Source of the DNA: Aquisalibacillus elongatus
GTDB lineage: Bacteria; Bacillota; Bacilli; Bacillales; Alkalibacillaceae
Length of the DNA: 64,000 nucleotides
Assembly: GCF_003843875.1 (NCBI RefSeq)
Contig: NZ_RKRF01000008.1
Coordinates: 558,001 to 622,000 of the forward strand
Reading direction: 5' to 3'
Shown in pieces: positions 17,419 to 26,548 of this stretch; the stretch's first letter is position 1, and every line of letters begins with the position of its first letter. A model generated the notes under the pieces. The model had not been told where the DNA came from. It worked only from the letters and a program-made list of their open reading frames with translations, and made no database searches. The translations under genes were made by a program, and so were the position numbers.

Positions 17419-17805
17419 TTATACTGTTGCTAGTTTCTCTTTTTTCTCTTTGTTTTTTTTGAACCCTAAATGAATCATAAGTGCAGTGTGAATACGTTCT
17501 AAAACATTTTTATGAACGACACAAATCTTACTATGTACGTCATCCTGGTTAACTACACGTATTTGTTCGCAAAAAACATAAGACGTACATTCAAGTTCGC
17601 CCATTTTGCAATCAGATTTATCAATTCTCACATGCATTGGTAATCCTTTTTGTTTAGATGAAATTGGGATTACAGTGGTTGTAGTGCTGTGCTTGTTCCC
17701 AGCATCACACTGTAATATTAATGCTGGACGAACTCCCCTTTGGATGCTAGAACCTCTATTACTGCTGAAATTAACATAATGTATATTTCCTCGTTTAATT
17801 CTCAT
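17419..17805 (-). CDS. MazF/PemK-type endoribonuclease toxin
   Basis: 128-residue protein of the MazF fold: RGNIHYVNFSSNRGSSIQRG, VRPALILQCD, TTTVIPISSK and TSYVFCEQIRVV follow the strands of the PemK/MazF family, and the Arg in GVRPALI is the usual active-site position. Such toxins cleave mRNA. GAAAGGATG precedes ATG 17805. No MazE-like antitoxin gene lies upstream in the same direction (17806-18361 holds none that I can find), so it is an orphan, or its partner is elsewhere or unrelated in sequence. A lysine/glutamate-rich tail extends beyond the domain. Confidence 0.85.
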   Translation of the reverse strand: MRIKRGNIHYVNFSSNRGSSIQRGVRPALILQCDAGNKHSTTTTVIPISSKQKGLPMHVRIDKSDCKMGELECTSYVFCEQIRVVNQDDVHSKICVVHKNVLERIHTALMIHLGFKKNKEKKEKLATV

Positions 17806-18300
17806 TCTCTTTTCATCCTTTCAATTTTATTATCTTATACCATGAATAATTTAAATGTGTGAAAAAAGATGAAAACTTTGAAGGGAAGGGCCTCGCTTAT
17901 AAACTAAAAAAATTTTATTTTTATTTAAGGAATTTCAAAAATAACTGATGAGTGAACTAAGAGAAATACTTTAGAATTGGAGTTAAGAGCTTGACCGTCT
18001 CCTTCTTAGTTAAACCCTTTCTTAGCAAAAAACTATCAATTTAAGACAATTATCACTTCTCATATAAATTCCCGTTTTCTCTTATATTTTCCTATAAATC
18101 ATCGTTTATCAGTGTTTTTATTTATATTTTTATTAATTACATGGAATTCGTATTCATTTTTTATTCTTTTTAGCACAAAGATATACTTATTTTTAATAAT
18201 CATATCTTTGTAGAACCTTGTTTTTTATGGTGTTCTATAATAAAAAAACAGTAGCATAAGTTTTTAAAAGGTTTTTACAATAAATGGTCTGAGCATCAAA
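17806..18300. other. AT-rich intergenic region
   Basis: About 500 bp between the mazF-like gene and the CoiA-like gene. I find no coding region, antitoxin gene or strong hairpin here. Confidence 0.5.
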
Positions 18301-18328
18301 TTGAAAATAAGGTATATTATGGTATGAT
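18301..18328 (+). promoter_or_regulatory. Promoter of the CoiA-like gene
   Basis: TTGAAA (18301-18306), 16-bp spacer, TATGAT (18323-18328), 33 bp upstream of the start codon. Confidence 0.65.
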
Positions 18329-18361
18329 TTATTTAAATATTTTGTTTTTTGGGGGATTTTT

Positions 18362-19651
18362 ATGAGGGAAGCAATTCATGCTATTGACGAGACAATTGAA
18401 GTTTTACCTTTCACTTCAAATTTTGATGAAATTAATAATTTCAAAAAGCTTGCCAAGAAAGGAATATATAAATGTCCTTACTGTAACTCGGAACTAATAG
18501 TTAAATCTGGAGAGGAACGGGAAGTTCATTTCGCCCATAAACATTCTGAAGCATGTATTGATTCAAAAGAATTCGACCAGGCGGAAAAGAGGTATAGCAA
18601 ACAAATTGAACGAGAAACAAAAACGCATAAAGTTTTAGTTGATATTGTTTATGATGAACTTACTACTCAAACAAAGGTAAATAATGAATTGTTTGTAGAG
18701 AAAGGTTATCGCTTTAAAACAGACCTTAAGTATTATCCTGACATAATCACTAAAGTGAACAATAAGACATTTGCTATTTCAATCGTAACTAATGTTAGCC
18801 CTACTACTGATAGCAGCTTAGCAAAGCAGATAAATACTAGGCATGAGTATTTCAAGGATAATGATATGATTCCGCTTTGGTATATTGAAAAAAAGGAATC
18901 TGCAATTGAAAAAGACAAAAACGCTATAGTTCTTTGGGATGCTGAAAACAATATTTCTTCAAAAACTAAGGAAGACAGAGAGTGGGATAGACATTTAGAG
19001 GATATTATCAAAGACAAAGAATTCTTTAAGCCTTTCAATTACCCAATTAGCATGGATGAAATAAAAATTGATGTTAGAAGTATGTACTACATTTATTCAA
19101 CTGAGACAAATATTAAGGTCAAATTGCAAAGGTTTTTAAGGGACCGAACTGCTAAACCCTTTCGTGCATTCCTTCTGCTAGATGGATATGAACTTCCATT
19201 TGCCAGCACATTAAGGTTAGCAGAAGAATTTGAACTAAATAACGCTGAATTAGAGAAGCGAAGAAGAAGTGAGTTTTATGATTATTACTTTAAATTAAAT
19301 GAAGAATATAATAAAAAAATGAAAGATGAAGAAGAAGCCCAATTAAAACTCATTGAAGATAACAAGAGAAAGCATCAATTAAATATAGAAAAAATAAAAA
19401 ATGAAAATGTATTACTAGATAGTTCTTCATATTTTTCATATGATGATTTACGTTCTCTTTTAAAAGAGAAAATTAATCTTACTCAAAAAGAACAGAATTT
19501 ACTTTGGTCAAAATATATGACAAGAATTGGATTCAAAAATCCCTATGTAGTATGGAATGTGGTGGTTAAGAATGGATGTAAGTCTTTTGATGATTTGCAT
19601 AAAATTCTTGACGATGAATTACGAAAAAGAACTATAAAGAATTATTTTTAA
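18362..19651 (+). CDS. CoiA-like protein with N-terminal zinc finger and nuclease-like domain
   Basis: 429 residues. The N-terminus has a CPYC pair in GIYKCPYCNSELIVKSG (about residues 37-53), then EVHFAHKHSEAC, the pattern of the competence CoiA-like family. The next domain (KTDLKYYPDIITKVNNKTFAISIV about residues 119-142) resembles the PD-(D/E)XK core of that family, but the usual E-x-K is not evident, so activity is doubtful. The C-terminal third is helical and very charged (EEYNKKMKDEEEAQLKLIED). GGGGG lies before the ATG. In an island, a DNA-processing or defence role is more likely than competence. Confidence 0.65.
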   Translation: MREAIHAIDETIEVLPFTSNFDEINNFKKLAKKGIYKCPYCNSELIVKSGEEREVHFAHKHSEACIDSKEFDQAEKRYSKQIERETKTHKVLVDIVYDELTTQTKVNNELFVEKGYRFKTDLKYYPDIITKVNNKTFAISIVTNVSPTTDSSLAKQINTRHEYFKDNDMIPLWYIEKKESAIEKDKNAIVLWDAENNISSKTKEDREWDRHLEDIIKDKEFFKPFNYPISMDEIKIDVRSMYYIYSTETNIKVKLQRFLRDRTAKPFRAFLLLDGYELPFASTLRLAEEFELNNAELEKRRRSEFYDYYFKLNEEYNKKMKDEEEAQLKLIEDNKRKHQLNIEKIKNENVLLDSSSYFSYDDLRSLLKEKINLTQKEQNLLWSKYMTRIGFKNPYVVWNVVVKNGCKSFDDLHKILDDELRKRTIKNYF

Positions 19652-19658
19652 AAATACT

Positions 19659-19685
19659 AAAAGACGTCTTTCATGGCGTCTTTTT
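19659..19685 (+). terminator. Terminator after the CoiA-like gene
   Basis: AAAAGACG/CGTCTTTT stem with a 10-base loop and a following T run. Confidence 0.85.
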
Positions 19686-19805
19686 CCTTTTCATTTTTAT
19701 TGTTTACGTCAATTCATTGTTATTAATCTATTATTTAATGTAGGTAATAAATTTTTCTAGAATCTATTTATGATTATAAAAAATGAAAAGAAGCAGCCAC
19801 TTAGG

Positions 19806-19889
19806 CTACTTCTTCTCAGGTAACTTTGATTTAGCAATAGTCAACCTTATATTAGGATGACCACCTTCTACGACAATTTTATTATAGAA
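19806..19889 (-). pseudogene. Possible 3' remnant of a lost minus-strand gene
   Basis: The minus strand reads IVVEGGHPNIRLTIAKSKLP and ends in a stop at 19806, directly before a hairpin with T-rich sequence (19790-19818, arms GAAGCAGCC/GGCTACTTC). A stop lies just upstream of the fragment, and no start or ribosome site is present. The protein-like composition and the following hairpin suggest a leftover gene end. The evidence is thin. Confidence 0.25.
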
Positions 19890-20149
19890 CTACTATAAAA
19901 CTTAAGTCAAATTTCAATATAAATTACTGTATCAATTGGGTGTACTCTACTGGGACAAGATGAATTGCTTGATTTACCTAGTTTCGCAGTTTCCCATTTA
20001 CATGTATCAAAACTAGATATAAAATATTTCTTAATATTACAATAATTAGTGGTGAATAAAAAAGTTCAACTAATTTTTTTATTGGAAAAATTTATTGTAA
20101 ATCAGGGGTGCATTTTTAAGGTAGTTAAAAGTTATACGGAGGAATATAA

Positions 20150-22084
20150 ATGGAAGAAGTTACTCAAGCAATATTAAAATATATTGACCAAGATAAACCA
20201 GATTATGCAATAATGATTAATGGTCCGTGGGGGAGTGGAAAAACATATTTTTGGAGGAATATTGTCAGGCCAGCTATAGCCGAAAAGAAAAATGAAAATA
20301 AGAGTTTAAAAGTTATTTACACTTCACTATATGGACTCAAATCGGTTGATGAATTGGGAAAAAAAATATTCTATGAATTTTATGCAAACTCAATAAAAAG
20401 CAATTCAAATATTAAAAAAATTACGGATAATAAATTTGTTGGAGCTATTCCTGAAATGGGGAAGATATTGCTTAATATCGGTAGTGGATTCGGTGTTAGT
20501 TTTGGTAATAAAAGTGTTGAATATGAAAATTTATTTGATTTGGAGAATTGTGTTTTATGTTTTGATGACTTAGAAAGAACAGATATAGAACTTACAGAAA
20601 TACTAGGCTATATAAATAACTTCGTTGAGCACGACAATATTCACACAATAATAATTTGTAATGAGGATGAAATTGAAGGGAAAAATCATTCAATAAATTA
20701 TGAACAAAAAGTTCAAGCAGCGGCAAGTCTAGTTGGTAATTCTATTAATAATATTGAAGAAAAAGTTGATTTCATTAATAATAATTTGACAAGTTTATTT
20801 GACACAATGAATGATTATAAAAGAATTAAAGAAAAACTAGTGGGCAGAACTATCACATTTGTTCCTAATTATGAGGAAATTATAAGAAATGTTGTTACTA
20901 ATTCAGCAAGTTCAAGTGATATTAATCAATATTTAAATGATAAAATTGAGTTGATAATAAGAGTCTTTAATCAGAGTAAAACTAATAATGTTAGAATATT
21001 AAAACAAGCGTTAGTTGATTTTAGTTCTATATATGAGGAGACGAAAGTCGATAGTGAGTTAAAATGCCTTCAAGAAAAAATGTTAGTTTTAACACTTATA
21101 CTATCTTTTGAAATTAAATCGGGAAACATAGATAAATCAACATTAAAAAAAATAGAAACGACGAAAAATTTAAGCTCATTATCTCTGCAATTTTATATTA
21201 AAGATAAAGGTAATGATACCGCTAAAAATAGATTGTTAGAAATGATACAAAAATATAAACTCACTTATCTTAAAAACATTCCTTTTTTAAAATTTATAGA
21301 GAGATTAATATGCGATGGAATAATAGATGGAAATTTATTGCTTCATGATAAACAAGTTATATGTAAAAGTGAAAGGGAACTTGAATCTTTTGAACATTTA
21401 CTAAATGGGTACTGGGATTTGACAGATAATGAATTTCAGAAAAATTTAAGTGATACTTTATATAAATTAAGTAACAACGAAATTCCATTTTATTTATATC
21501 ATAAAATTTATACCATATTGCGTAATCTTAGTGAAAATCAACTTATTGAGAACTTTGAAGAAGTTGTTAATCAGATTAAAAAGAATCTCCAAAAAGATTT
21601 AGACAATATTAAAGGAAGTTATCAGGATGATATTTCAATGAAACTTGATATTTTTAATAATTATCCAAACGATAGTGATTTGAATGAAATCAAAGAATTA
21701 ATTTTAGAAATTAACAATGACATAAGAAACGAAGAAGACATAGAAGTATTAGAAAATCTAATTAAAAACACCATTTCTCTAGAGGAATTTATACAGGAAG
21801 TTGATAAAAAATTTGGGTTAAAACCTATATTTGACAAAATTGATTTACAGCTTCTAATTAAAACTCTTAATAAGATGGAAAATTCTGATTTAGTATCTTT
21901 TAATACATTGTTGAAAAATCGATATGCCTCCCAACATGATGAATTAAAAACAGACTATCCTTATTTAAAGGAACTAAAAAATTTAATTAAAAAAAATTGC
22001 TTAAGTGAATCATTAAAATTAAGCGATGTTATATTTAAACAAATTATTTCTAATATTGATAATATTGTTACGAAACAAAGCTAA
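20150..22084 (+). CDS. KAP-family P-loop NTPase
   Basis: 644-residue NTPase. Walker A is GPWGSGKT at residues 25-32, unusually close to the N-terminus as in KAP ATPases, and Walker B is LCFDDLERTD (Asp139/Asp140) with the typical hydrophobic lead-in; IHTIIICNEDEIEG follows as the sensor-like strand. The remaining 400 residues are helical, Lys/Asn-rich and show no membrane segment. GGAGG precedes the ATG. KAP-type NTPases are recurrent parts of anti-phage loci, so a stand-alone defence role, or one shared with the small downstream gene, is inferred. Confidence 0.75.
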   Translation: MEEVTQAILKYIDQDKPDYAIMINGPWGSGKTYFWRNIVRPAIAEKKNENKSLKVIYTSLYGLKSVDELGKKIFYEFYANSIKSNSNIKKITDNKFVGAIPEMGKILLNIGSGFGVSFGNKSVEYENLFDLENCVLCFDDLERTDIELTEILGYINNFVEHDNIHTIIICNEDEIEGKNHSINYEQKVQAAASLVGNSINNIEEKVDFINNNLTSLFDTMNDYKRIKEKLVGRTITFVPNYEEIIRNVVTNSASSSDINQYLNDKIELIIRVFNQSKTNNVRILKQALVDFSSIYEETKVDSELKCLQEKMLVLTLILSFEIKSGNIDKSTLKKIETTKNLSSLSLQFYIKDKGNDTAKNRLLEMIQKYKLTYLKNIPFLKFIERLICDGIIDGNLLLHDKQVICKSERELESFEHLLNGYWDLTDNEFQKNLSDTLYKLSNNEIPFYLYHKIYTILRNLSENQLIENFEEVVNQIKKNLQKDLDNIKGSYQDDISMKLDIFNNYPNDSDLNEIKELILEINNDIRNEEDIEVLENLIKNTISLEEFIQEVDKKFGLKPIFDKIDLQLLIKTLNKMENSDLVSFNTLLKNRYASQHDELKTDYPYLKELKNLIKKNCLSESLKLSDVIFKQIISNIDNIVTKQS

Positions 22085-22139
22085 TATCATAAAAATAATT
22101 TATAAAACAAAACTTATATCGCTAAAAAGGAAAATACTA

Positions 22140-22298
22140 ATGTCACTATTTGAGTTTCCTTTTCTTTCTAGTGTACAAACTTCAACACCATTAACCAGGT
22201 CAATTGACGGTGAAATTTATTCAGAAGTAATTACTCCTCAAACAAAAACTCCGACAACATTAAAAGAATACTTGAGAAAGCAAGAAAAAATTTTTTAG
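22140..22298 (+). CDS. Small hypothetical protein (52 aa)
   Basis: ATG 22140 has AAAAAGG about 10 bases upstream and encodes MSLFEFPFLSS, then a Ser/Thr/Pro-rich stretch and KEYLRKQEKIF. It lies 55 bp downstream of the KAP NTPase in the same direction, so the two may be co-transcribed. I do not recognise it. Short length means chance is possible. Confidence 0.4.
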   Translation: MSLFEFPFLSSVQTSTPLTRSIDGEIYSEVITPQTKTPTTLKEYLRKQEKIF

Positions 22299-22360
22299 CG
22301 GATGGAACCATAGAACTAAAATATAACTTTTCGATTTCCACAAAAAGCACAGTGTAAACC

Positions 22361-22397
22361 AAGGCCACATTAAGAATTCTTTTCTTAATGTGGCCTT
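22361..22397. repeat. Long perfect inverted repeat
   Basis: AAGGCCACATTAAG and its exact complement around a 9-base loop. It has no T run on either strand, so it is not a classical intrinsic terminator, though it follows the KAP gene and the 52-aa gene and may stabilise or end their transcript. Confidence 0.6.
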
Positions 22398-22505
22398 AAT
22401 TTAATGATAGCAAGTCTACTATGTATATAATATTAGTTCATAAGTTTCATAGAATAATAATTTCATATATAATTAAAATAGTAATATTTGTTAGGAGGTA
22501 AAATT

Positions 22506-22634
22506 ATGGCAGTTAATAACTATCTTACCCCCTATTATAATATCAGTATTATCAACCATTATAAAATCAAGTGTATACCTTTAATCAGTACTTTATTTAC
22601 CGTTATAATTTTTTTAATATTTGGAGTTATATAA
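22506..22634 (+). CDS. 42-residue single-span membrane peptide
   Basis: ATG 22506 is preceded by a near-perfect TAGGAGG. The peptide begins MAVNNYLTPYYNIS and ends with the hydrophobic stretch PLISTLFTVIIFLIFGVI, one membrane helix with Lys/His residues before it. Good ribosome site, defined stop and lone position suggest a real small gene. Its shape resembles type I toxins or small membrane effectors, but I recognise no family. Confidence 0.5.
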   Translation: MAVNNYLTPYYNISIINHYKIKCIPLISTLFTVIIFLIFGVI

Positions 22635-22897
22635 ATATCTAAGTTAGTTTAACTTTAAGATGGACAAGCATCCTTGAAGTGTTGATTCCCAATTTTACAT
22701 TGATTATATGATTGTCTTTATAAAGAATTATAATACTAAAAACTATCGTTGAATTTATGAACTGAAAAATTTGTATTAAAACGCTACAACAATGGAATAC
22801 CTAGAATATTATAATCATTATTTATTTAGAATTTTAGAAGTACATACTACGTATTGGCAAGTATTATTTTGAGAATCCTGAAAGGAGCGTAACTAAA
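22635..22897. other. AT-rich gap upstream of the methylase gene
   Basis: No gene or strong structure seen. It must contain the promoter of the methylase/helicase operon, but no single -35/-10 pair is convincing. Confidence 0.4.
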
Positions 22898-25800
22898 TTG
22901 CAAGAAACAGGTTTAGCAACAAAAAAAGTAGAATTCCTTTTGAATAAACTAGAGCAATCTAATGAATTAGAATCATTAAGGTTAATTGCAGAATTTTTGG
23001 AGTACCAAATAATTAAAAATCCTATTGACCCTACAAGTGATTGGCAATTGTTATCCCACCCAGAGTTAGATGATGATTCTCAATCATTAATGGCTTTATA
23101 TTATGATGAAACATTGGACGCCAACACAACAGTTAGAGAATTAAGGAAAAAATATGAACAAGTTGAATCTCAAAAAGAACTGTTTAGGGGGTATGATGTT
23201 TATTTATATGCTTTTGTAGGCAAGGGTCGCATTTTGGTATTTAAAGGGTATGACAGTAATCGAGATGAACGATTGGATATTTCGAAAGAATCCATTGAAA
23301 AAGTATCCTTATTTGCCGATAATTTATTAGCTCTTAGCAAAGACCGTATCACAATACAAGAAGATAGTTTTGGGTTCGGGAAAGAAGTTATAGGGCTTGA
23401 TGAACTATTTAAGCGTGAATTATCGAACCTATTTATGTTGACAGTTCAATTATATAGAAAACGCATTGCAGAACTTATTACATCGAATAAGTCATTGGAA
23501 ACTAAAATTCTAACACTATTACCTGAATATGAACAAATGACTTTAAAAAAGCAATCGTTAAATCATAAATTACTTAATGTTAATTTCAAACAGGCTATTG
23601 GTAGTGTTATTGATACCATTGTATTAAGAGTAATTTTGAGAAGGTTCCTTGAAAGTTACCATGGTATGGATACATTTACAAAACATGGTGGTTTTAAGGA
23701 TATTGGGTTAGGTATTAGAGAAGGTAAAATGCAGGAAGTTATCCACGTTATGGCTGAGATTGAACATAAACATATCACCGAAAACAAACTAAAAAAAGTA
23801 ATTAATGATGAAACACTAGGACAGATGTCTCTAGATTTATTTGATGAGATAACTACAGGGGTTCATGTAAAAGAAACAGAAATCACATTTGATGAAGTTT
23901 ATCAAAGGATGAGAAAACAATTTGAGTCAGCATATGGTGGGGATTTGTTTTCTAGCGACATCTCTGAAGTAGTTAATAATGTTGAAGAAGAAATAAATCA
24001 AATAGAACCTGATTTACTATTAAGATTATTAGCTGATATTTCAGAAGAACGTTTTAACTTTAGATATGAGGACTTACCTCCTGAAATGATTCAAGATTTC
24101 TATGAAACAAGCATGGGTTATTCATTACATTACAGTTTAGACAAAAACGGAAACTCTGTTGTCACATATGCAGATGATTTACAAGAAAGAAAACAAAAAG
24201 GTGCCTATTATACTAACCAAGAATTAGTGGATTACATGGTAGCTAAAACAGTAGGTAAAAAAATAGACAGTTATCAGAATCAATTAAGTGAAGCCATTAA
24301 AAAACAAGACTCTAAAAAGATTAAGCAATTATTAAGTGATTTAGTTACACTTAATGTTATTGATATCACTTGCGGAGGTGGCTCGTTTTTAAGAGGAGCC
24401 TTTAGATATATATCCAGTCGACGAGATGGTATTGTACGCACCATAGAACAAATTCAAGATGATAAACTCTACCAAGATTTAATTGAAAAACATCCTTATT
24501 TTAAAAATGATGTTAAAGCTGAAAGTTTATGGGAAAAACATGTATTACTTGAGATGATTTACGGTATTGATATTGATTATAAGGCATTAATAATAAGTTC
24601 TCAGACCTTAACACTCAGTGCATTAAATCATTGGAAAATAGGGTCAAATTTACCACAATTAATCGGTCTTACGTTAATGCAGCAAAATGCACTAATCGGC
24701 CCTATAAGACCAAATGAGAGAAAAAAAATATTTGAGCCTTATAAACAAGAAATTAGTCGTATGATTGAGTTGCGAAGACAGGTGAGGAAAGAATCAATTC
24801 CTTCCATTGCAGATGAAGCAATGGAAGAACTTAAACAAATTAGGTTATCTGTACAAGGACATTTAAACCGAGATATTGAGGGGATTTTTGATGAAGAAGT
24901 CAAAGAAGCTTTAATGTCCCAGTCAATCGAAATAAACTTCCCTGAAGTATTTTTTAATGATAAAGGTGAATTCAAAGAAGATGGTGGTTTTGATATCACA
25001 ATAGGAAACCCACCTTGGGAATCCTGGAAGCCGTTAGCAGATGAATTTTTTGAGATATATGACCGCTCCTACCGACAATTAAAACGAAAAGATAAGCTTG
25101 AGTTACAAACCGAAATATTTGATAATTATCCAGAAGTTGAGGAAAAGTGGAATTGGCTCCAAAAGTATTACGAGTCAGGTAGTCGCTATTTCTTAAGGCA
25201 TGAATTTTATAATTATCAACGGATTAAAGTTGATGGTAAATTTACCGGAAGTGACATTAATTTATATAAAGTTTCTACTGAGAGAAATTACCAAATTTTA
25301 AAGCCTAATGGCATTTGTAGTTATCTCATTCCAGCCAACATGAATACCGATAGAGGTGCGACAGGTATCAGAGAGATGTTGTTTAATAACACTGACTTGC
25401 ATGAAGTCGCGTCATTTGAGAATAGACGTGGAATATTTGATAACATACATCGAAGTTACAAATTCCAAGTAGTTACATTTACAAAAGGATATATAACGAA
25501 GGAATTCAAAGGTTTTTTCTATCAATTGCATTTAGATGCACTTCATCAATCCAACAAATTTATGAATATTCCAATAGAAGTAGCTAAAAAGCTATCTCCT
25601 AAATACTTTGCTATACCAGAATTCAGGGATAAAACAGAGGTCAACTTAATGAAAAAACTTGTACAATTCTCTCCATTAGAGGATTATCGTAGAGGTTCGT
25701 GGAATTTAAGGTTTATTCGAGAATTTGATATGACCAATGATAGTAATTTATTCAACATAGAAGGAAAGGGTTATCCTTTATATGAAGGGAAAGATATTTG

Positions 25801-26548
25801 GCAATATGAATTAAATATGGATAATGTTCGATATCACGTTGATAAATTAATTGGAAAAAAAGTATTAACAAAAAAAGAATTAAAACGAATCAAAAAAGTT
25901 AATAAGACAATTAAAAACCCAGAAGTCAAACTCCACAGTGACTACTATAGAATAGGGTTCCGTGCAGTTGCATCGAGCACTAATAGAAGAAGTTTAATTG
26001 CAACTGTACTACCTAAACATGTATTCTGTGGGAATAGCTTAGTACTGAGTATCCCTTACGAACTTGAAAACATAAATAATAGTATAAAGCGCTTGCCAAA
26101 CTATACATTAGATGAATTAACCGTGATAACGGCTTTATTAAATTCATATATTGCTGATTTCATGTTAAGACGAAAAATCTCAACAAATGTCAATATGTCT
26201 TATGTATATGAACTACCTATCCCTAGACTACAAGTTGGAGACATGTATTTTGACGAAATAATGAATCGTTCCGCAAGACTGATATGTACATCAGATGAAT
26301 TTGATGAGATTAAAAACGAAATTGGCATCAGAGATTCCGTTTACTCCTCTGAGGATAGGCAAACTCTTCAAAATCAAATAGATGCATATATCGCTCATAT
26401 TTACGGGTTAAATAGGGATGAATTTTTATATGTATTATCAACTTTTAAATCGGCTAATCATGCAGATAATGTGGAAAAAATATCACAAGATATTATAGAG
26501 CACTATGATGTTTTAAGCGAAGGTGGTGAATTATCTTGTCCGAAATAA
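22898..26548 (+). CDS. Large N6-adenine DNA methyltransferase of the Eco57I/type IIG-like class
   Basis: 1216 residues. GAYYTNQELV (435-444) is motif X, DITCGGGSFLRG (489-500) the AdoMet-binding motif I in a variant form, and NPPW (704-707) the catalytic motif IV for adenine methylation. The long N-terminal region is not assigned and I see no nuclease motif there; the C-terminal part is probably a target-recognition domain. The start is TTG 22898 with AAAGGAG 11 bases upstream. The next gene overlaps its end by 13 bp, so methylase and PLD-helicase form one operon. Sequence-specific self-marking is the likely role. Confidence 0.8.
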   Translation: MQETGLATKKVEFLLNKLEQSNELESLRLIAEFLEYQIIKNPIDPTSDWQLLSHPELDDDSQSLMALYYDETLDANTTVRELRKKYEQVESQKELFRGYDVYLYAFVGKGRILVFKGYDSNRDERLDISKESIEKVSLFADNLLALSKDRITIQEDSFGFGKEVIGLDELFKRELSNLFMLTVQLYRKRIAELITSNKSLETKILTLLPEYEQMTLKKQSLNHKLLNVNFKQAIGSVIDTIVLRVILRRFLESYHGMDTFTKHGGFKDIGLGIREGKMQEVIHVMAEIEHKHITENKLKKVINDETLGQMSLDLFDEITTGVHVKETEITFDEVYQRMRKQFESAYGGDLFSSDISEVVNNVEEEINQIEPDLLLRLLADISEERFNFRYEDLPPEMIQDFYETSMGYSLHYSLDKNGNSVVTYADDLQERKQKGAYYTNQELVDYMVAKTVGKKIDSYQNQLSEAIKKQDSKKIKQLLSDLVTLNVIDITCGGGSFLRGAFRYISSRRDGIVRTIEQIQDDKLYQDLIEKHPYFKNDVKAESLWEKHVLLEMIYGIDIDYKALIISSQTLTLSALNHWKIGSNLPQLIGLTLMQQNALIGPIRPNERKKIFEPYKQEISRMIELRRQVRKESIPSIADEAMEELKQIRLSVQGHLNRDIEGIFDEEVKEALMSQSIEINFPEVFFNDKGEFKEDGGFDITIGNPPWESWKPLADEFFEIYDRSYRQLKRKDKLELQTEIFDNYPEVEEKWNWLQKYYESGSRYFLRHEFYNYQRIKVDGKFTGSDINLYKVSTERNYQILKPNGICSYLIPANMNTDRGATGIREMLFNNTDLHEVASFENRRGIFDNIHRSYKFQVVTFTKGYITKEFKGFFYQLHLDALHQSNKFMNIPIEVAKKLSPKYFAIPEFRDKTEVNLMKKLVQFSPLEDYRRGSWNLRFIREFDMTNDSNLFNIEGKGYPLYEGKDIWQYELNMDNVRYHVDKLIGKKVLTKKELKRIKKVNKTIKNPEVKLHSDYYRIGFRAVASSTNRRSLIATVLPKHVFCGNSLVLSIPYELENINNSIKRLPNYTLDELTVITALLNSYIADFMLRRKISTNVNMSYVYELPIPRLQVGDMYFDEIMNRSARLICTSDEFDEIKNEIGIRDSVYSSEDRQTLQNQIDAYIAHIYGLNRDEFLYVLSTFKSANHADNVEKISQDIIEHYDVLSEGGELSCPK

